Shown here piece after piece: positions 25,930 through 38,160 of a DNA stretch of 64,000 nucleotides. Position 1 is the first letter of the stretch. Every line of letters starts with the position of its first letter. The notes under the pieces are model-generated. The model was not told the origin of the DNA. It searched no databases and worked only from the letters and a program-made list of their open reading frames with translations. Source of the stretch: Dendrobium chrysotoxum (Eukaryota > Streptophyta > Magnoliopsida > Asparagales > Orchidaceae); assembly GCA_019925795.1 (NCBI GenBank), contig CM034313.1, forward strand, positions 28,077,710 through 28,141,709, in the 5' to 3' direction. The position numbers were made by a program, and so were the translations under genes.

Positions 25930-26995
25930 AAGGTCCCTAATCAAGTGGTGGTTGTGGTTGTGGTTAAAAGTATCATTGAATGGATGCAAACTGCTCTCCA
26001 AACCAAACCATATCAGTCTCATGCTATCTATGCTACTCTGTAATATAAGCATCAAAGCAATTCTCCAATTTATGAAATCTTTGAATCTGTGTCTCATACT
26101 GAGAAGGCTGATATATAGGTGCTGGTGCTGGAGTTGGTGCTAGACCTCCCTCTACTTCCTCTAGCTTGGGGTCCACATAATAATCATTTTGGAGATGAGC
26201 ACTATTAAGGACATACAAGGAGCCATTTGAATAGAAGATTGGAAGATGGTCATGTGGTGTAGGGAATTGGAGATTATATTTGGATTCTAGAATAAAATTA
26301 AAGATGTGAGCTAATGCAAGATTTGTGTTTTGATAATATCTAATATCTCTAATGTAGGTAAGGTTTTTAAGGTATCAAATAATTAGATTAGCTATATTGA
26401 AATCAATTTTAGCCTTGGTAAAATAGGTAATGAGTGATAGAAGAGGTGTGATGTTTATCCTATCGCCAGCTTTTGGAATGACTAAATTACGAAGGATGTG
26501 TTGAATGATTTAGGCACCTTGAACTAGAGTGTTAACATGAGGAATGTGGAAATTTATTAATGACTCCCTAAGGGTTATGTTTCCAGGGATCTAATTATAA
26601 TCAGGGAGAAAGGCTAAAGAATAAACTTTTTCACTAGTGGTAGACAAGTGCAGGATTTAGTCGAAGTCTTGATAGGTGATCTCTACAGATCTTCCATTGA
26701 CATAAGATTGAAGGGTAATGCCCTCAATGTTAATTTGAAGGATCATGAAAAATTCAAAGAGGAGCTCGATGTTGAATGGGAATACAAGAGTAAGAATGAA
26801 TTGAAGGGTGGGGCGAGAAAATAGATTGAGTACCTGGAAGTTCATGACTTCCTAATTTATGATTTTGGAAGGGGTGATCCCAGAAGCCTTGTAACGATGG
26901 TATGCTATTTCATCAAATACTTTAGAGAAGCAGGGATCAACAGGACATTGGGAAGAACTTTCTACGATAGACCATAAGTGCTTTCCAAAAGCCAT
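25930..26995 (-). pseudogene. Envelope-like third-ORF pseudogene, family B
   Basis: The ATG at 26995 opens a frame interrupted by about five stops (first TAG near 26851) but aligned along its length with the envelope-like ORF at 61365. Shared landmarks in order: GITPSKI (GITQSKI), a hydrophobic stretch LQFILTLVFPFNIELL, LQSYVNGRSVEITYQDF, HILR..IPKAGDRINITPLL, an acidic-to-proline linker (EEVEGG then PTPAPAP) and a C-terminal helix-like segment. Length is about 330-350 codons. The function of such proteins is unknown; they are grouped with the 'putative plant transposon protein' or envelope-like class, and any membrane role is inference from the hydrophobic segment. Confidence 0.75.
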
Positions 26996-27073
26996 TGCAA
27001 AGAGAAAGAACTTATAGAGGAAGGAAGAAGGATTAAGAGGATTAGAGTGAAGAGAATCCTTGTGTTTTATCCC

Positions 27074-27081
27074 TTTAAATA
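27074..27081 (-). promoter_or_regulatory. TATA-like box upstream of envelope-like pseudogene
   Basis: TATTTAAA on the minus strand, about 80 nt before the ATG at 26995, followed by a C/T-rich leader. The sister element has the identical octamer at 61295-61302, about 65 nt before its ATG. Confidence 0.6.
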
Positions 27082-27104
27082 AAAATTAGCCCTATCTATA
27101 ATCT

Positions 27105-27490
27105 GATGTGTGATCGTATAGTAGATATAGAGAATTTCATTCATTTAGTCCAATCAATCAAAAAAGTTGGTCGAAATCGTACTGGACGATCAGTGTTAAG
27201 GCCGTCATCCTGAGGCATTAGCCTGGATGATTATTGACTAGTCATATTATATATTACGAATATGTGTTCATACAATATGATATGATATTTAGTATTGTAT
27301 CAATAGAATTTAATTCAACTAATAATGAGTGCCATATGTATCATATAGTATGAATTAGGTGTTCGCACAGTACGATCACTAATAATTAATCAATCATAGC
27401 CGTTGGATGTGCTATGAGTAGTGATGTAGTATTTTGTGAAGATAATATGGTATGATATGATATTACATAGTACGATGTGAGCAATTTTAA
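27105..27490. promoter_or_regulatory. Internal palindrome array upstream of envelope-like pseudogene
   Basis: Several near-palindromes of the family B type occur here (ATCATATAGTATGA at about 27340, CGCACAGTACGATC at about 27364, others near 27195, 27270 and 27460). One older-looking unit, ATCGTACTGGACGAT, is at about 27177-27191. No ORF. The array ends about 25 bp before the TATA-like box. Confidence 0.65.
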
Positions 27491-27699
27491 ATCCTTATGT
27501 GATGATTAGGAAAACTTCATAAAAAGAAAAGAAGAAGAAAAGTTCACACAAAATAGATAACAAACATAAATGACAAACATGAACAATCACAAAAAAAATA
27601 CATAAAGGCACAGAAAAACATATATGTTTTCAATTTCCAATTTATCATGATTTAAGCATGAATGTCTATAACTCCTAGTCTAGTCCTCAAGATGTTAAA
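27491..27699. other. Truncated junction between two family B copia fragments
   Basis: A-rich sequence ends the minus-strand fragment. From about 27655 comes the ~45-bp segment that precedes the LTR at 27700 and also precedes the U3 copy at 24530. Confidence 0.5.
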
Positions 27700-29495
27700 T
27701 GTTATAAATCTAGATCCGAGTCTTATGATTTTGATGATAACAAGCATTATTAGATTCTCTACTACGTTATCTCATATTATTGTTATTATTGCATATTTAT
27801 TTCTTATGTACTAATATTTTAAGTTCACCGTACACTGTGCAAAGTGATCAACTCAAGATTAGGTAAAATAGGGTTAAGTGTTCTAAAGTGTCTATATTTT
27901 TACTTTTATTTATTTCTATATATGTTGAGTTAAATCATGTATTTGGTGGATGCTAAACTTGGTAACCGTGTACAGACACACTCAGGGGAGTGAGATAGTG
28001 AGAACATTTGAAGTGCAATTTGAACTAATCATACTGTATGATAAGCTATTCAAAAAATCATCATAATAGCAAATTACATAGCTAGAGCCATTTGAACTAA
28101 TCATACTGTAAGATCCAAATTATACAGGATGATCCGTTTAAATTAAGATCTCTACCACTAATGATATTTTTGATAATATTTTAAAATTTAAAATTTATAC
28201 TAATTATACAGTATGATAGGTATCATACTGGATGATATAATTAAATCTTGCCTAAATTAATCCTAAAATTAGTGGATCAAATGTGGATTGATTGAACCCG
28301 CCAGATCATACTGGATGATTGGACCAATCATACAGTACAACCCAATCTTTGCATGGGATTATATTTATTCATAACTAATCATACTGGATGATAATCTAAT
28401 TCGATTGAACTAATTGTATTGGATGATTAGCTCAAATATTTGAACTGATCATATAGCGCCTTACTCTTTGTACAACACTAACAATGCTATTTGAACTAAT
28501 CATACTAAATGATCAATGTCAATAGAATTAAATTTTAGGGTTTTTCTTGATGCCTTGTGTTTAAGGTCTCTTGGTTGACTTATTTTATGTCTTTAGCTAT
28601 TACATTTTTTGGAGAGAGAGCTTGGAGAAGAGATCTTGGAGAGATTTTGAATGGAGAACGGAGAGTTTGTGCGTTAGGGAGGAGTGTGAGGGTTTTTCAC
28701 ATGATTGCTCGAAGAAAGCATCATGCCTTATTTTCTTTGAGTGTCTTGCCTGGTTTCTTGGGTGGCTATTGGAAGAGGATCATCAGCTCAAAGATCATTG
28801 AGGTTCTCTTCCTTCACCAAGAGGGTAAAAATGAGTGTAAGATTCTCTACCTTCATTCGGAGGGTGAAAAAGGAGGTAGAGGTTCTCGGCCTTCACCGAG
28901 ATGGTAAAAAGGAGGTCGATGTTCTCTGTCTTCACCAGAATGGTGAAAAAAGGGGTCTAGGTTCTCTACCCTCACCAGTAGAGTAAAAAAGAGTCAAAGT
29001 CTCAGCCTTCACTAGGAGGGTGAAAAAGAGGTCAAGGTTGTCTGTCACATCTGTTTGGTGAAAGATTGTAAGGGCTTCTTCGCCTAGTTGTGGGGGCTAA
29101 AGGAGAGACACTAAAGTTTAGTATAATACTCAGAAAGGAGGACTCTAGGGAGTGGATGTAGGTCATTGTTTGACCAAACCATTATAAAATTCTAGTGTGA
29201 TCTTTCTGGTTTTTTAATTTTCTACAATTTAATTCCCTCCACTTTAAATTTTTAAAAATTGCATGGTAGAAAATTATCTGTCTCATGATATATTGAGTTA
29301 AGCTATTCATCATCATCATAATTAAAAATTTCATTTCATAATTTTGCTTCCACATTGGGTAATAATTTTGTTATTTTTATGTTATAAAAATATAGTTTTG
29401 TGTTCACAGTAAGTTTTTAATAATACCAATTTACCCCCCTCTTCGTGTGCCTAGGGATAGTTCACCTTGGATTAACATATTACATCAAACTTTTA
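27700..29495 (+). repeat. 5' LTR of family B copia element, plus strand
   Basis: It starts TGTTATAAATCTAG and ends at about 29495 with CTTTTA, followed by a decayed primer-binding site. The palindrome array is at about 28025-28510 (CATACTGTATGAT/CATACTGGATGAT types). The leader at 28800-29110 has seven to eight hairpin units beginning with a TCTCT-like lead and TTCACC..GGTGAA stems. A C-tract ACCCCCCTC is at about 29430. Open frames at 28557-28986 lie in this LTR and are not genes. Confidence 0.88.
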
Positions 29496-29507
29496 ATTGC
29501 CAGAGCT
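29496..29507 (+). other. Degenerate primer-binding site
   Basis: ATTGCCAGAGCT aligns with TGGTATCAGAGC, at the usual distance from the LTR end. It has too many mismatches to prime efficiently. Confidence 0.6.
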
Positions 29508-29551
29508 GTTCTCATAAAGAGCATTTTAGAAGACCTTCAGAAATATGATCC

Positions 29552-31308
29552 ATGGCACATTTTGAAAATAAAAACACCGCGGAAGGTTCTATAGCATGTC
29601 CACCTTTTTTTGACAACATACCGTTTGATTTTTGGAAAATCTGCGTGTCCAATTTGTTGCAATCTTTTGACTTTCACATGTAACTTTTAGTATAAAAAGG
29701 TTATTCTGCACCCTCTCATTTTGCTAATGGCATTAAAACTGAGGTGTCATTTAATAAATGGAGTAATGAGTATAGTGACTTAGCTCAATTAAACAAAAAA
29801 TTTTTAAACTATTTTTTTGCGTAAAGTTTCTACCTATGCCACTAGCAAGAAAATTTGGGATAAACCGTGTATTACATATGAAGGGACTAGTGAGGCCAAT
29901 CAATCTAGGCTGAACATCTTATTGCATGATTATGAACTTTTTGTATAAAACCTAATGAAACAACCTCAAACATGTACACTAAGTTTACTCAAATTGTGAC
30001 ATCCCTACATGCTTTAGGTAGAGAGCTCACAAATTTTGAAGAAGTGAACAAAATTCTTTGTTTTCTCCTTAGTAATTATGATGCTAAGGTTACTACCATT
30101 TATGAATCAAAAGATCTCAATATTTATTCTATAGATAACTTGTTAGGCTCACTTATTGCCTATGAGAAAGGTGTGAGTCAGAGATTGTAGGATGTAGGAG
30201 ATAAGAGAAAGGACTAAGTTGTGGCATTGAAAGCAAATGAATTGGAAAGTGATAGCTTTACAGCTAAAGAGGATGAAGACATTACAGTGTTGACTCTTAA
30301 GTTCAAAAGTTTCCTAGAAAGAAAGCAAAAGCATCATCAATAATAATGGAGCAAAGGTAGAAATAGTAAAAATTTTAAAGCATCATCTAACAAAATTTTC
30401 TTTGAATATAGGAAGCCAGGCCACCTATAAACTAACTGCCCCAATCTAAAAACTCACCTAACCAAGGAGAAGGGTGAAGAGAAGGCAAAGTTCTAGAAGG
30501 GGAAGCAACAGACGCAGAAAGAATTTTAGGCTAACTCCACCTCATAACATTTAAACAAGAAGTAGATGAGGAGGTAACAAATCTATGTCTTAATAATAAT
30601 AATCTTGATCAGCTATATCAAGATGAGGTATGTCAACTATCCTATGATGAACTTTTTATTATATGTGAAAAAAATTCATGATCATATAGGAAGCTCAAAA
30701 AGATGTATGCTAGCTTAAACACTGAATTTTCTGATTTACAAAAAATGCATGATTGTCTGATAGTTGAACATTCTATTTAAGATAGTAATCATATGTCTTA
30801 CTTGATGAATTTGATGCATTAAACATGAAGCATATTGATCTAATCAATGCATATGAATACTTAAAATCAAAGCATCTTTACATAGAAATTCATATAAGGA
30901 ATTAGAAATATGTGTAATTGAATTAGATAGTAATGAGCATGCATTAAAGTTGGAAGTTTCAAGTCTTGAATGTGCAAATCAATTTCTAAAAGCAAAGATC
31001 CATGCAATTCAACAAAATGAAACACCACCTATATTAACACAATGGCATAATCCCACATCACAGTATGCATCATATACCCCTAGAAAGGGAACCATAGCCC
31101 ACATAGATTAGTGAATCCTTTCCCTAGTTTTAGGTGTTATTCTTGTGGCATACTAGGTCACATAGCCCACACCTACACAATACACTGTAGAACACATCTA
31201 GTGTGGAGACCCAAAACACTTACACCACAATATAGAATGCATACAAGTCACTCATCAAGGCATAAGGTGGAACCCAAACTCACTTGGGTTCCCAAATTTA
31301 ATATTTGA
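29552..31308 (+). pseudogene. copia gag pseudogene, family B
   Basis: The ATG at 29552 begins a frame matching the gag starts at 4124 (minus) and 54592. The best preserved piece is 29972-30190 (YTKFTQIVTSLHALGREL, matching 55039 onward). The first zinc knuckle (about 30410-30440) has lost its cysteines. The coiled-coil part (30600-31000) is broken by stops. The second knuckle at 31126-31170 (CYSCGILGHIAHTY) lacks the last Cys. At codon 37 this copy keeps CAA where the two family A copies have TAA. Clearly dead. Confidence 0.82.
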
Positions 31309-31323
31309 TTGACCTTGTAAGAG

Positions 31324-31530
31324 TGCTCTCACAAAAGGCCTAGTGATAGCATGTGGTACCTGGATAGTGGATGCTCAAGGAAAATCACTAGAGACATGAA
31401 ATAGTTCATCATACTGGAGGCCAAGGAAAGAGGCAAAGTCACACTTGGAGATAATACTACTAGGAAAGTTATAGGTTCAGGTATAATTTGGTATTTCAAA
31501 GAATTTTATTATTGAAAATGTCTTACTAGT
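31324..31530 (+). pseudogene. copia protease fragment, family B
   Basis: SMWYLDSGCSRKIT, then GKVTLGDNTTRKVIGSG, aligns with the protease at 56450-56600 and keeps the D-S-G motif. It stops matching at about 31530, where the Tat-like tandem array begins, so the rest of pol is missing. Confidence 0.8.
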
Positions 31531-31544
31531 GAATTTAAAACCTA

Positions 31545-32115
31545 ACCAAGAGAATAATTCTTGGATAGAAAGATTAAAACCTTGGATGGGATTGGGAGAT
31601 CTATACTAAACAAGCGTAGATAATCAGCTAGGAGACCTATCCCAAAAAAGTGAATTTAGACCTTATCAAGAGATCAATTATTAGACAGGAAGATTTAAAC
31701 TTTGAATGGGAGATCAATTCCCAACTAAGGATATATACCTGAATGGGAGATCTATCCCAGATGAGTAAATTTAAAGCCTGACTAAGAGATCAATTCTCGA
31801 ATAGGAAGATTTAGACTTTGAGTGGGAGATCAATCTAAAATAAAGATGGATACTCGAATGGAAGATTAATCCCAGATGATTGAATTTATAACTCTTCTGA
31901 GAGATTGATCCTTAAATAGGGAGATTTAGACTTTAAATGGGAGATATATCCCAAATAAAGATAAATATTTGAATGGGAATCTATCCCAGATGAGTGGATT
32001 TAAAACCTGACCGAGAGATCGATCCTCAAATAGGTAGATTTAGACTATGAATGGAAGATCCATCCCAAATAAAGATAAATATCTAAATGGGAGATCTATC
32101 CCTGACGAGTGAATG
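31545..32115 (-). repeat. Tandem array (~115-bp units) in 3' region of Tat-like element
   Basis: Units recur at about 31688, 31808, 31922 and 32035, each with GATTTAGACT..GAATGGGAGAT and later a CCCAGATGAGTG-like phrase. Period is about 114-120 bp, with four to five copies diverging by point changes. It lies immediately downstream of the integrase pseudogene, the same place as the unrelated ~140-bp array at 17820-18510. Confidence 0.8.
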
Positions 32116-34150
32116 TAAAGCAGAGACCTCTGGACTCCACTAGGGATAGGTCTCTTGGTTTGGCCATTTGGACCTGATTTACTTATGTAGTATCAACATT
32201 GAATATTTATACTTTAGTATTTATTTCACAAAAAATGTTCTTGTAATATATCAACCATTATAATACTTCTTAAGATATTGTCAATTGATAGGCAACATAG
32301 GATGATCTCCTTTATAATCTATTAACTAATAAGAATCTCATTGGTAAACTTTCTCTAGCATAAATTGACCTTCCTATGTAGGCTCAAATTTACCACCTAT
32401 CTTTTGATAAGCTAAAATGGCTCTTCATAGAACTAACACCAAGTCACCTACTTGGAAAGTTCTCAGATGAACCAATTTGTCATAAGAATGGATCATTTTA
32501 GCTTTATATATCTTGAGCTTCTATTTAGCTTGCAAATGCTTCTCTTCCAAACCTTTGAGCTATTCTAATGAGAGTTTATCATTCTAATATAAGGTTATCT
32601 TATAGTTTATTATGACTTTGAGTGAAGGTAGTTGTACTTCTAAAGGAATAATAGCTTTTGCACTAATGACTTAAAGCATACGTCATAGATTGAGTTGGAG
32701 TTCTAAATGTGGTTTAGTATGCCTACAAAGCTTCAAACAACTTCTCATTCTATTGATGCTTATTATCATCTAAGATTTTATATAATATCTAAACCTAAGT
32801 TTTATTGAAGGCCTCTTCCAATTCAGTTTCCTAGGGTAACATATGGTAGAGTATCTCAAATTGATATAGTGATGTCTAGCAAAGCTGTTTATCTTATTAC
32901 ATCTAAATGATGGACCGTTATCTAAGATAATATGGTAAGGAACATTGGATCGATACATGACATTCTCTTTGAAAAAATTTAGAATATGATGTGCTTTGAC
33001 TTCTCTCAAAGGAACTACTTCTACCCTTTTTTAGAAGTAATCTATAGCTACTAGTATAAATCTATTAGCTCTAGAGGATGGAGGATCTATCAGACCGATG
33101 ATATCTATACCCTATCAAAAGGCCATGAAGCAATGGTTGGATGTAGGAAATTTGGTGGTTGAAATAAGACTACACCATGCACCTAACATTAAAGATAATG
33201 ATGTGCAACATTCATGCAGTTATCTATCATCGATAGCCAGTAGTATCCCATTCATTTAATTTTTATCTTCATCTTCGGTTCAGATTAGTATGCACCATAC
33301 AATTCATTATGTACTTCTTCTATAATCTATCATACTTCTTATTTATCTAAGCACTGTAACCACATCTGATCGAATCATCTTCTGTATAGGGCGTCATTAA
33401 CCAAAGCATAAGATAATGACCATCTTTTAATTTGATTTTCTATAGATTTGTCATGAGGGGGCTTATTTTTTTGCAAATATTTGATGAAGGGTTTTCTCCA
33501 ATCCATCACTTCATCATCTACTGCTAAAATAATGTTCTCCTTAGTTGATGAGTTTTTTTATGTATTGAAGCTTATAGGGGATAAGACTAGTCTACCTTGT
33601 ACTTCTATCAGAATCAAATCTTCTTAAGGACATGCTAGAACTTTGACTAACTCAGAGAGAGCATCTATTGTAGAATTCTTTAGAAGAGGAATCCTATATA
33701 ACATCACACTTGGGTTATATTCCAACAAATGCATTACATACTGATGATATGGAATCAAAGTTTCTTTTAATAACTTATAAATTTTAGCTACCTTATTAAT
33801 CACAAGCTACAAATCTCCAAAGACTTTAATCTCTTGAATCCCATTTAAAATTATCAATTCTATGCCAGATATAAGTGCCTCGTACTCAGCTTAATTATTC
33901 ATACAAATTTCTAACATATAGTAAGAGCAATACATAAAACTTTTATCTGATGTGATGAATACTATATTGAGTCCAGCTTGCTTTGAGGAAATATTATCAA
34001 ATGCTCCTTGTTAATTGTAAGTAGCCCTGTTAAAATGAAATTCAAAGGTAGGATTTACATTTGACTCTAATTCTAAGATCTGTTCATCTGCTAGTTCATT
34101 ATTTATTGGGTAATCATCATGCACTAGATATGCTACTAGAAAGTATGCTA
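32116..34150 (-). pseudogene. Ty3/gypsy Tat-like RNase H and integrase pseudogene
   Basis: On the minus strand, RNase H is at about 33780-33900 (AEYEALISGIEL, then FGD). The integrase zinc finger is near 33200-33240. The integrase core is at 32770-33009, with NVPYHIILDNGPSF carrying a catalytic Asp, then ARHHYINLRYSTICYP. A C-terminal part follows to about 32280. It aligns with the same region of the other Tat-like remnant at 18600-20400. Stops and frameshifts are frequent. Confidence 0.8.
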
Positions 34151-35640
34151 CAGCTTTCCCTTTTACAATATGTAAGAGGATTAATGTAATCTCAAATTAT
34201 GGCAGGATCATCAACCATCAAGTTAGTTCCTGACGGCATTGGATCAGTCATCAGATACTGCAGTGAGTTTATTCTGGATATCAAATTTAGTTTGTGAGAT
34301 AGCATGTAGTGCCTCAACTTTCAAAACAGTGAATATCAAGGCTAAAGAATGCTTCTCGATCAGAGGATAATTTATTTTAGTGGGAAGGAAATGTGTACCC
34401 AAATAATAAAGTGCATTCTCCATTCCTTCCTTATTATTCTGAGCTAATAAGGCACCAAGAGTTCACTTAAAGCTGTCATACATAGGATCAGTGGCTTTCC
34501 CAAAATGGGAGCTACAAGTATTGGAGGGTTATTTAGATACCACCTAATACTATCAAACACCTTTCATCCTACCAAAATGGAGCATCTTCTTACATCATGC
34601 TATAGATGGTTAACATCTTCCTGAAAAGTTTGATAAGAATCTTCTAAGGTAAACCAATCGACCTTGGAATGATTATAATTGGGTAAAACATTTGGGTGGA
34701 GGTATTTCCATTATGGCTTTAATTTTATTTGGATCAATTGTGATTTCACGGTGTCAAACCATGAAACCCAAATATTTTCCTGAAGTGACACCGAAGGCAC
34801 ACTTTAGAGGATTCATTTTTAAATTATTTTGGCATAATCATTGAAAAATAATTCTTAAGTGATATAAATAATCATCTCTTTCGAGACTTTTAATGACTTG
34901 ATCATCAATATAATACTCCACCTAGTGATGGATGAGTTCATTAAAATATGCCATAATTACTCATTGATAAGTTTCTCTAATATTCCTTAATCTGAATAGC
35001 ATGACTTCATGGCAATAGATCCTTATTGGTGTTTTGAATCTTGTATATTTTTCATCTTTGGGATCCATCTTAATCAGATTGAATTTGAATGAACCATCCA
35101 TAAAGGTGAATATCACATAGGAGGAAGCGATATCAACCATAAGTTCTGATATATGAAGCAAAAAACTCATCTTTAGGACAAGCCTTGTTCAAACCTCTAA
35201 ATTGATGCAGACGAGTATCTGACAATTCTTTCTCTTGACTAGGATGATATTAGATAACAAAGTTGGATATTTCTCCTCCCCAATAAATTCAGTATTAATA
35301 AACTTCTTGATTTAAACCACAACCTACTACTCAATATCGAGTTTCATCCATCGAGGTGCTTATTATTGGAACTAGCTCTGATTAAATTACTAACTTGTGA
35401 ATAGCTACGTATAGGGATAATTCAGGCATATCTTTTTAACTCCAGGTGAAACAATCATTGAATTCTGTAATAACTCCATCATACTATTTGCCTCATCCTC
35501 AATCAGTAAAGAGCTAATAAAAATTGGACGAGGATGTTCTTCGGTACAAAGATTTATTTCTCTTATATCATCGATCATAGATTTAATCTCATCTTCAAGT
35601 TTAGAAGGTGCATCTCTAACTTGAGAGTCAACCAGATTAT
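34151..35640 (-). pseudogene. Ty3/gypsy Tat-like reverse transcriptase pseudogene
   Basis: The segment 34961-35170 contains FTFMDGSFKFNLIKMDPKDE then YCHEVMLFRLRNIRETYQ. These correspond to the gypsy RT motif A (FMDG, catalytic Asp) and motif B region (YCYKVMPFGLKNAGATYQ in Tat-type RT). A YIDD catalytic box is encoded on the minus strand near 34900, followed by QVIKS. The downstream thumb and RNase H linker extend to about 34160. Several stops; inactive. Confidence 0.8.
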
Positions 35641-37904
35641 ATAAAGTTTTTTAATAGAGTTTATTAAAAGATTTAATTTTTGCCTAAAAGAGACTATAGG
35701 ACTCTAGATTAATTGATATTACTAAGAAATATTCATCATCATCAAACAAACATAAAGTGACAAAGTCAACACCTAATCTTAACACATATTTATGATTTTT
35801 TGTACTCCATAGGTGTTCAAATTTCTGAACATAACCTTTAGTCCAATTTGAAGGTGTTAAACTTTGATTAGCAAATTTATTTACCTAATTTTAATACCAA
35901 TTAAAAGAAAGTTCTATTATCTCATCCATGAATGGATTATTAAGGGTTACATAAATTTTTGGGGTTTACTGGTGGAAGGTATAAAGATATTGGGTTTATA
36001 ATCTAGATCTAAAGGAAGTGAAGCTTTTCCCTTCAGGCTCTTCACATCATTTTGGGATAGCGGGGTAATATTTTTCACATAGTTTTTTTTACCTCTGTAT
36101 GGTAGATAAGTTTGAATTATCTTCCCTAGTGACTTGGACCCTATCCTCATTGCTATCAGTTTTCATAGAAATCGCAAACAGTAGTTGATTTATAAATTTC
36201 ATATATTCTACAGTATGTGGGTGTTTCTCAAACACATAAGATTCTTAATCTAAATTGGATTCCAAATCAATTTATATTACAGGCTCTCTTATTTACATAT
36301 ATTGATTTTCATTTTCTAGAATTATTTGGTTTTTCCATCCTCGATGTCTACCTCTAGATTGTTGTGCCATTCTGCCATCTCTTTATGAGGGAGGGGCAGG
36401 TGACAAGAGTACGTCATGTTCAAGATCAATATGGTTTTCTTTTTTCCTTTTCTTCTTCTTTTTTTCATTTTCTTTCTTTCTTTTATTTCTTTTGCTTTTA
36501 CTTTAGCCAGTTTGAGATTTGTAAGGAAAATACTCTCCTTCTTATCCAGGTAGTATGAAGCATCTTTATATATACTAACTTCATGAATTAAAAATGGTTG
36601 CAAACAATATTTGATATAATGCTTTACTCCCACATGAGAGTATTTGATACACTGATGTAAGGTGGAAGGCACCATTCTATATTGATGGAGCAAGGGTCTA
36701 CCCTGGAGAGCATGGAAAGATGATTCAAATCTATTATGTGAAATTTGGCTTCAATTTTTAGGGTTTCTATTTTTAACAAGTGCATTATCCAACCAAAGCC
36801 CTCTCGCCCTTCTCGTTGAATCTTCTCAACATTATTTTATCAGATCTAAGTTTACAAGTATCCACCTTCAAATAAATGTGAGTTCTAAGAGTCATGATGT
36901 TGACTGATGCACCCAGATCAACAAACACTCAAGATAATTTAAAGTTATATTCGTTTATAGAAATATATGATGTATGATTATGATCCATAATTCCTAGTAG
37001 AAAATCTTCACTTGATAACATGACTCCTAGAACTTCTTTAAAGTATAGCACTTCTTCCAACTGGGTTTATGCTAACTGAGCCATACAAATCTCTAGGTCG
37101 AGTAAGGCTTTGATTGATGCCTCCCATATTTCATTAAAAATAACTAGAGCATCATAAATACTCAATTTCAAAGATAACTTTCTATGATGTGCTAAGATGT
37201 TGTAATCCACTATTGAAATTTATGTATTCTCAATATTTAGCTGTTGAGCTTCTTGAGGTTGGTTAGAAACTTATAGATTTTCTATAACCTACTTCCCTTT
37301 ATCAGTATCTATAGTTCATGGAGGTAAAACTTTACCACTATAAAGGTTGACTTGAACAACTTCTTTAGAGGAAGGATCTTCATTAGGTTTAAATTATTGA
37401 TCTTCTATCATCATTTTCTTATCATCTGGTGCACTATCTGAATCGATGTCTCTAATTCAATATTGATAGGATCATCTTACATAATAAGGATAAGGGAATG
37501 ACTATCATTATAATATTGGAATTATTCATCTATATTATTTATATATATTCCTTGAGAATTATTTTCATCATTATTTAATGTTTTATCTGGATATTCATCA
37601 ATAGAAATAAACATGATATACGTGAAATCCTTTTTCATTGGTTTGTAAGTTCAATGGGATATGAAATAAAAATCTTAGAATGTTAAATATTTAAGAGTTT
37701 TAGCCTCTCCATTCTCAGAAGTAACTATTTTATTAGTTATGGCTTCAGTTTTATCCTTCTCTTTCTTTTTGGAGACTGTAGAAGCTTGATTGACTCACAC
37801 TTCTTTAGGCTCTTTGATAGGAACTTTATTCTGCTTCTCCTCGTAGACTACCTAATCAACCTAGATGGGATTCTATGTCCTCAATGGTCGCTGGAATGAC
37901 GAAT
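35641..37904 (-). pseudogene. Tat-like gag-pol linker and aspartic protease remnant
   Basis: A protease-like motif, VFVDLGASVNIM, is encoded on the minus strand at about 36895-36930 (D-x-G-A-S in place of the usual DTGAS). Downstream, 36640-36710 gives LQGRPLLHQYRMVPSTLHQ, matching the 'GRPWIH..VPSTLHQ' segment after Tat protease. A basic Lys/Arg/Glu-rich stretch lies at about 36420-36500. Other frames here are short and broken. Confidence 0.65.
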
Positions 37905-38160
37905 GATGTATGTTGGTTGTTGTATCTTACATGTTGGACACTATATATTGTATGTTGGTTGTTGCATATTATATATTAGAAGTATGATGTTATATATTAG
38001 ATGTTATATGTTCCATATTGCATGTTAATTTTTATATGTTGTTTGTTGCATGTTACATGCTGCATGTTGGATGTTATATATTACATGTTGCATAATGTAT
38101 GCTGCTTATTATATATTAGATAGTGCATGTTGATTACATGTTGCAAACTGCATATTGCAT
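37905..38160. repeat. Degenerate TGTTGCAT/TATATTAGA minisatellite
   Basis: Short irregular units such as TGTTGCAT, TTGGATGTTATATATTA and ATGTTGGTTGTTG repeat for about 250 bp. The same wording resumes after the LINE at 44557-44600, so the LINE split the array. Confidence 0.75.
38145..38160. repeat. Left target-site duplication of LINE
   Basis: AAACTGCATATTGCAT, repeated exactly at 44541-44556 after the poly-A. The leading A residues on the right may belong to the tail, so the duplication is 13-16 bp. Confidence 0.92.

Noticed and set aside
28557..28986. Overlapping open frames of 76-116 codons
   Set aside because: They lie within the LTR hairpin-repeat leader and have no family resemblance; the repeats keep frames open by chance.
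36364..36558. Plus-strand open frame rich in Phe/Ser
   Set aside because: It is the shadow of a Lys/Arg/Glu-rich minus-strand stretch of the Tat-like pol.
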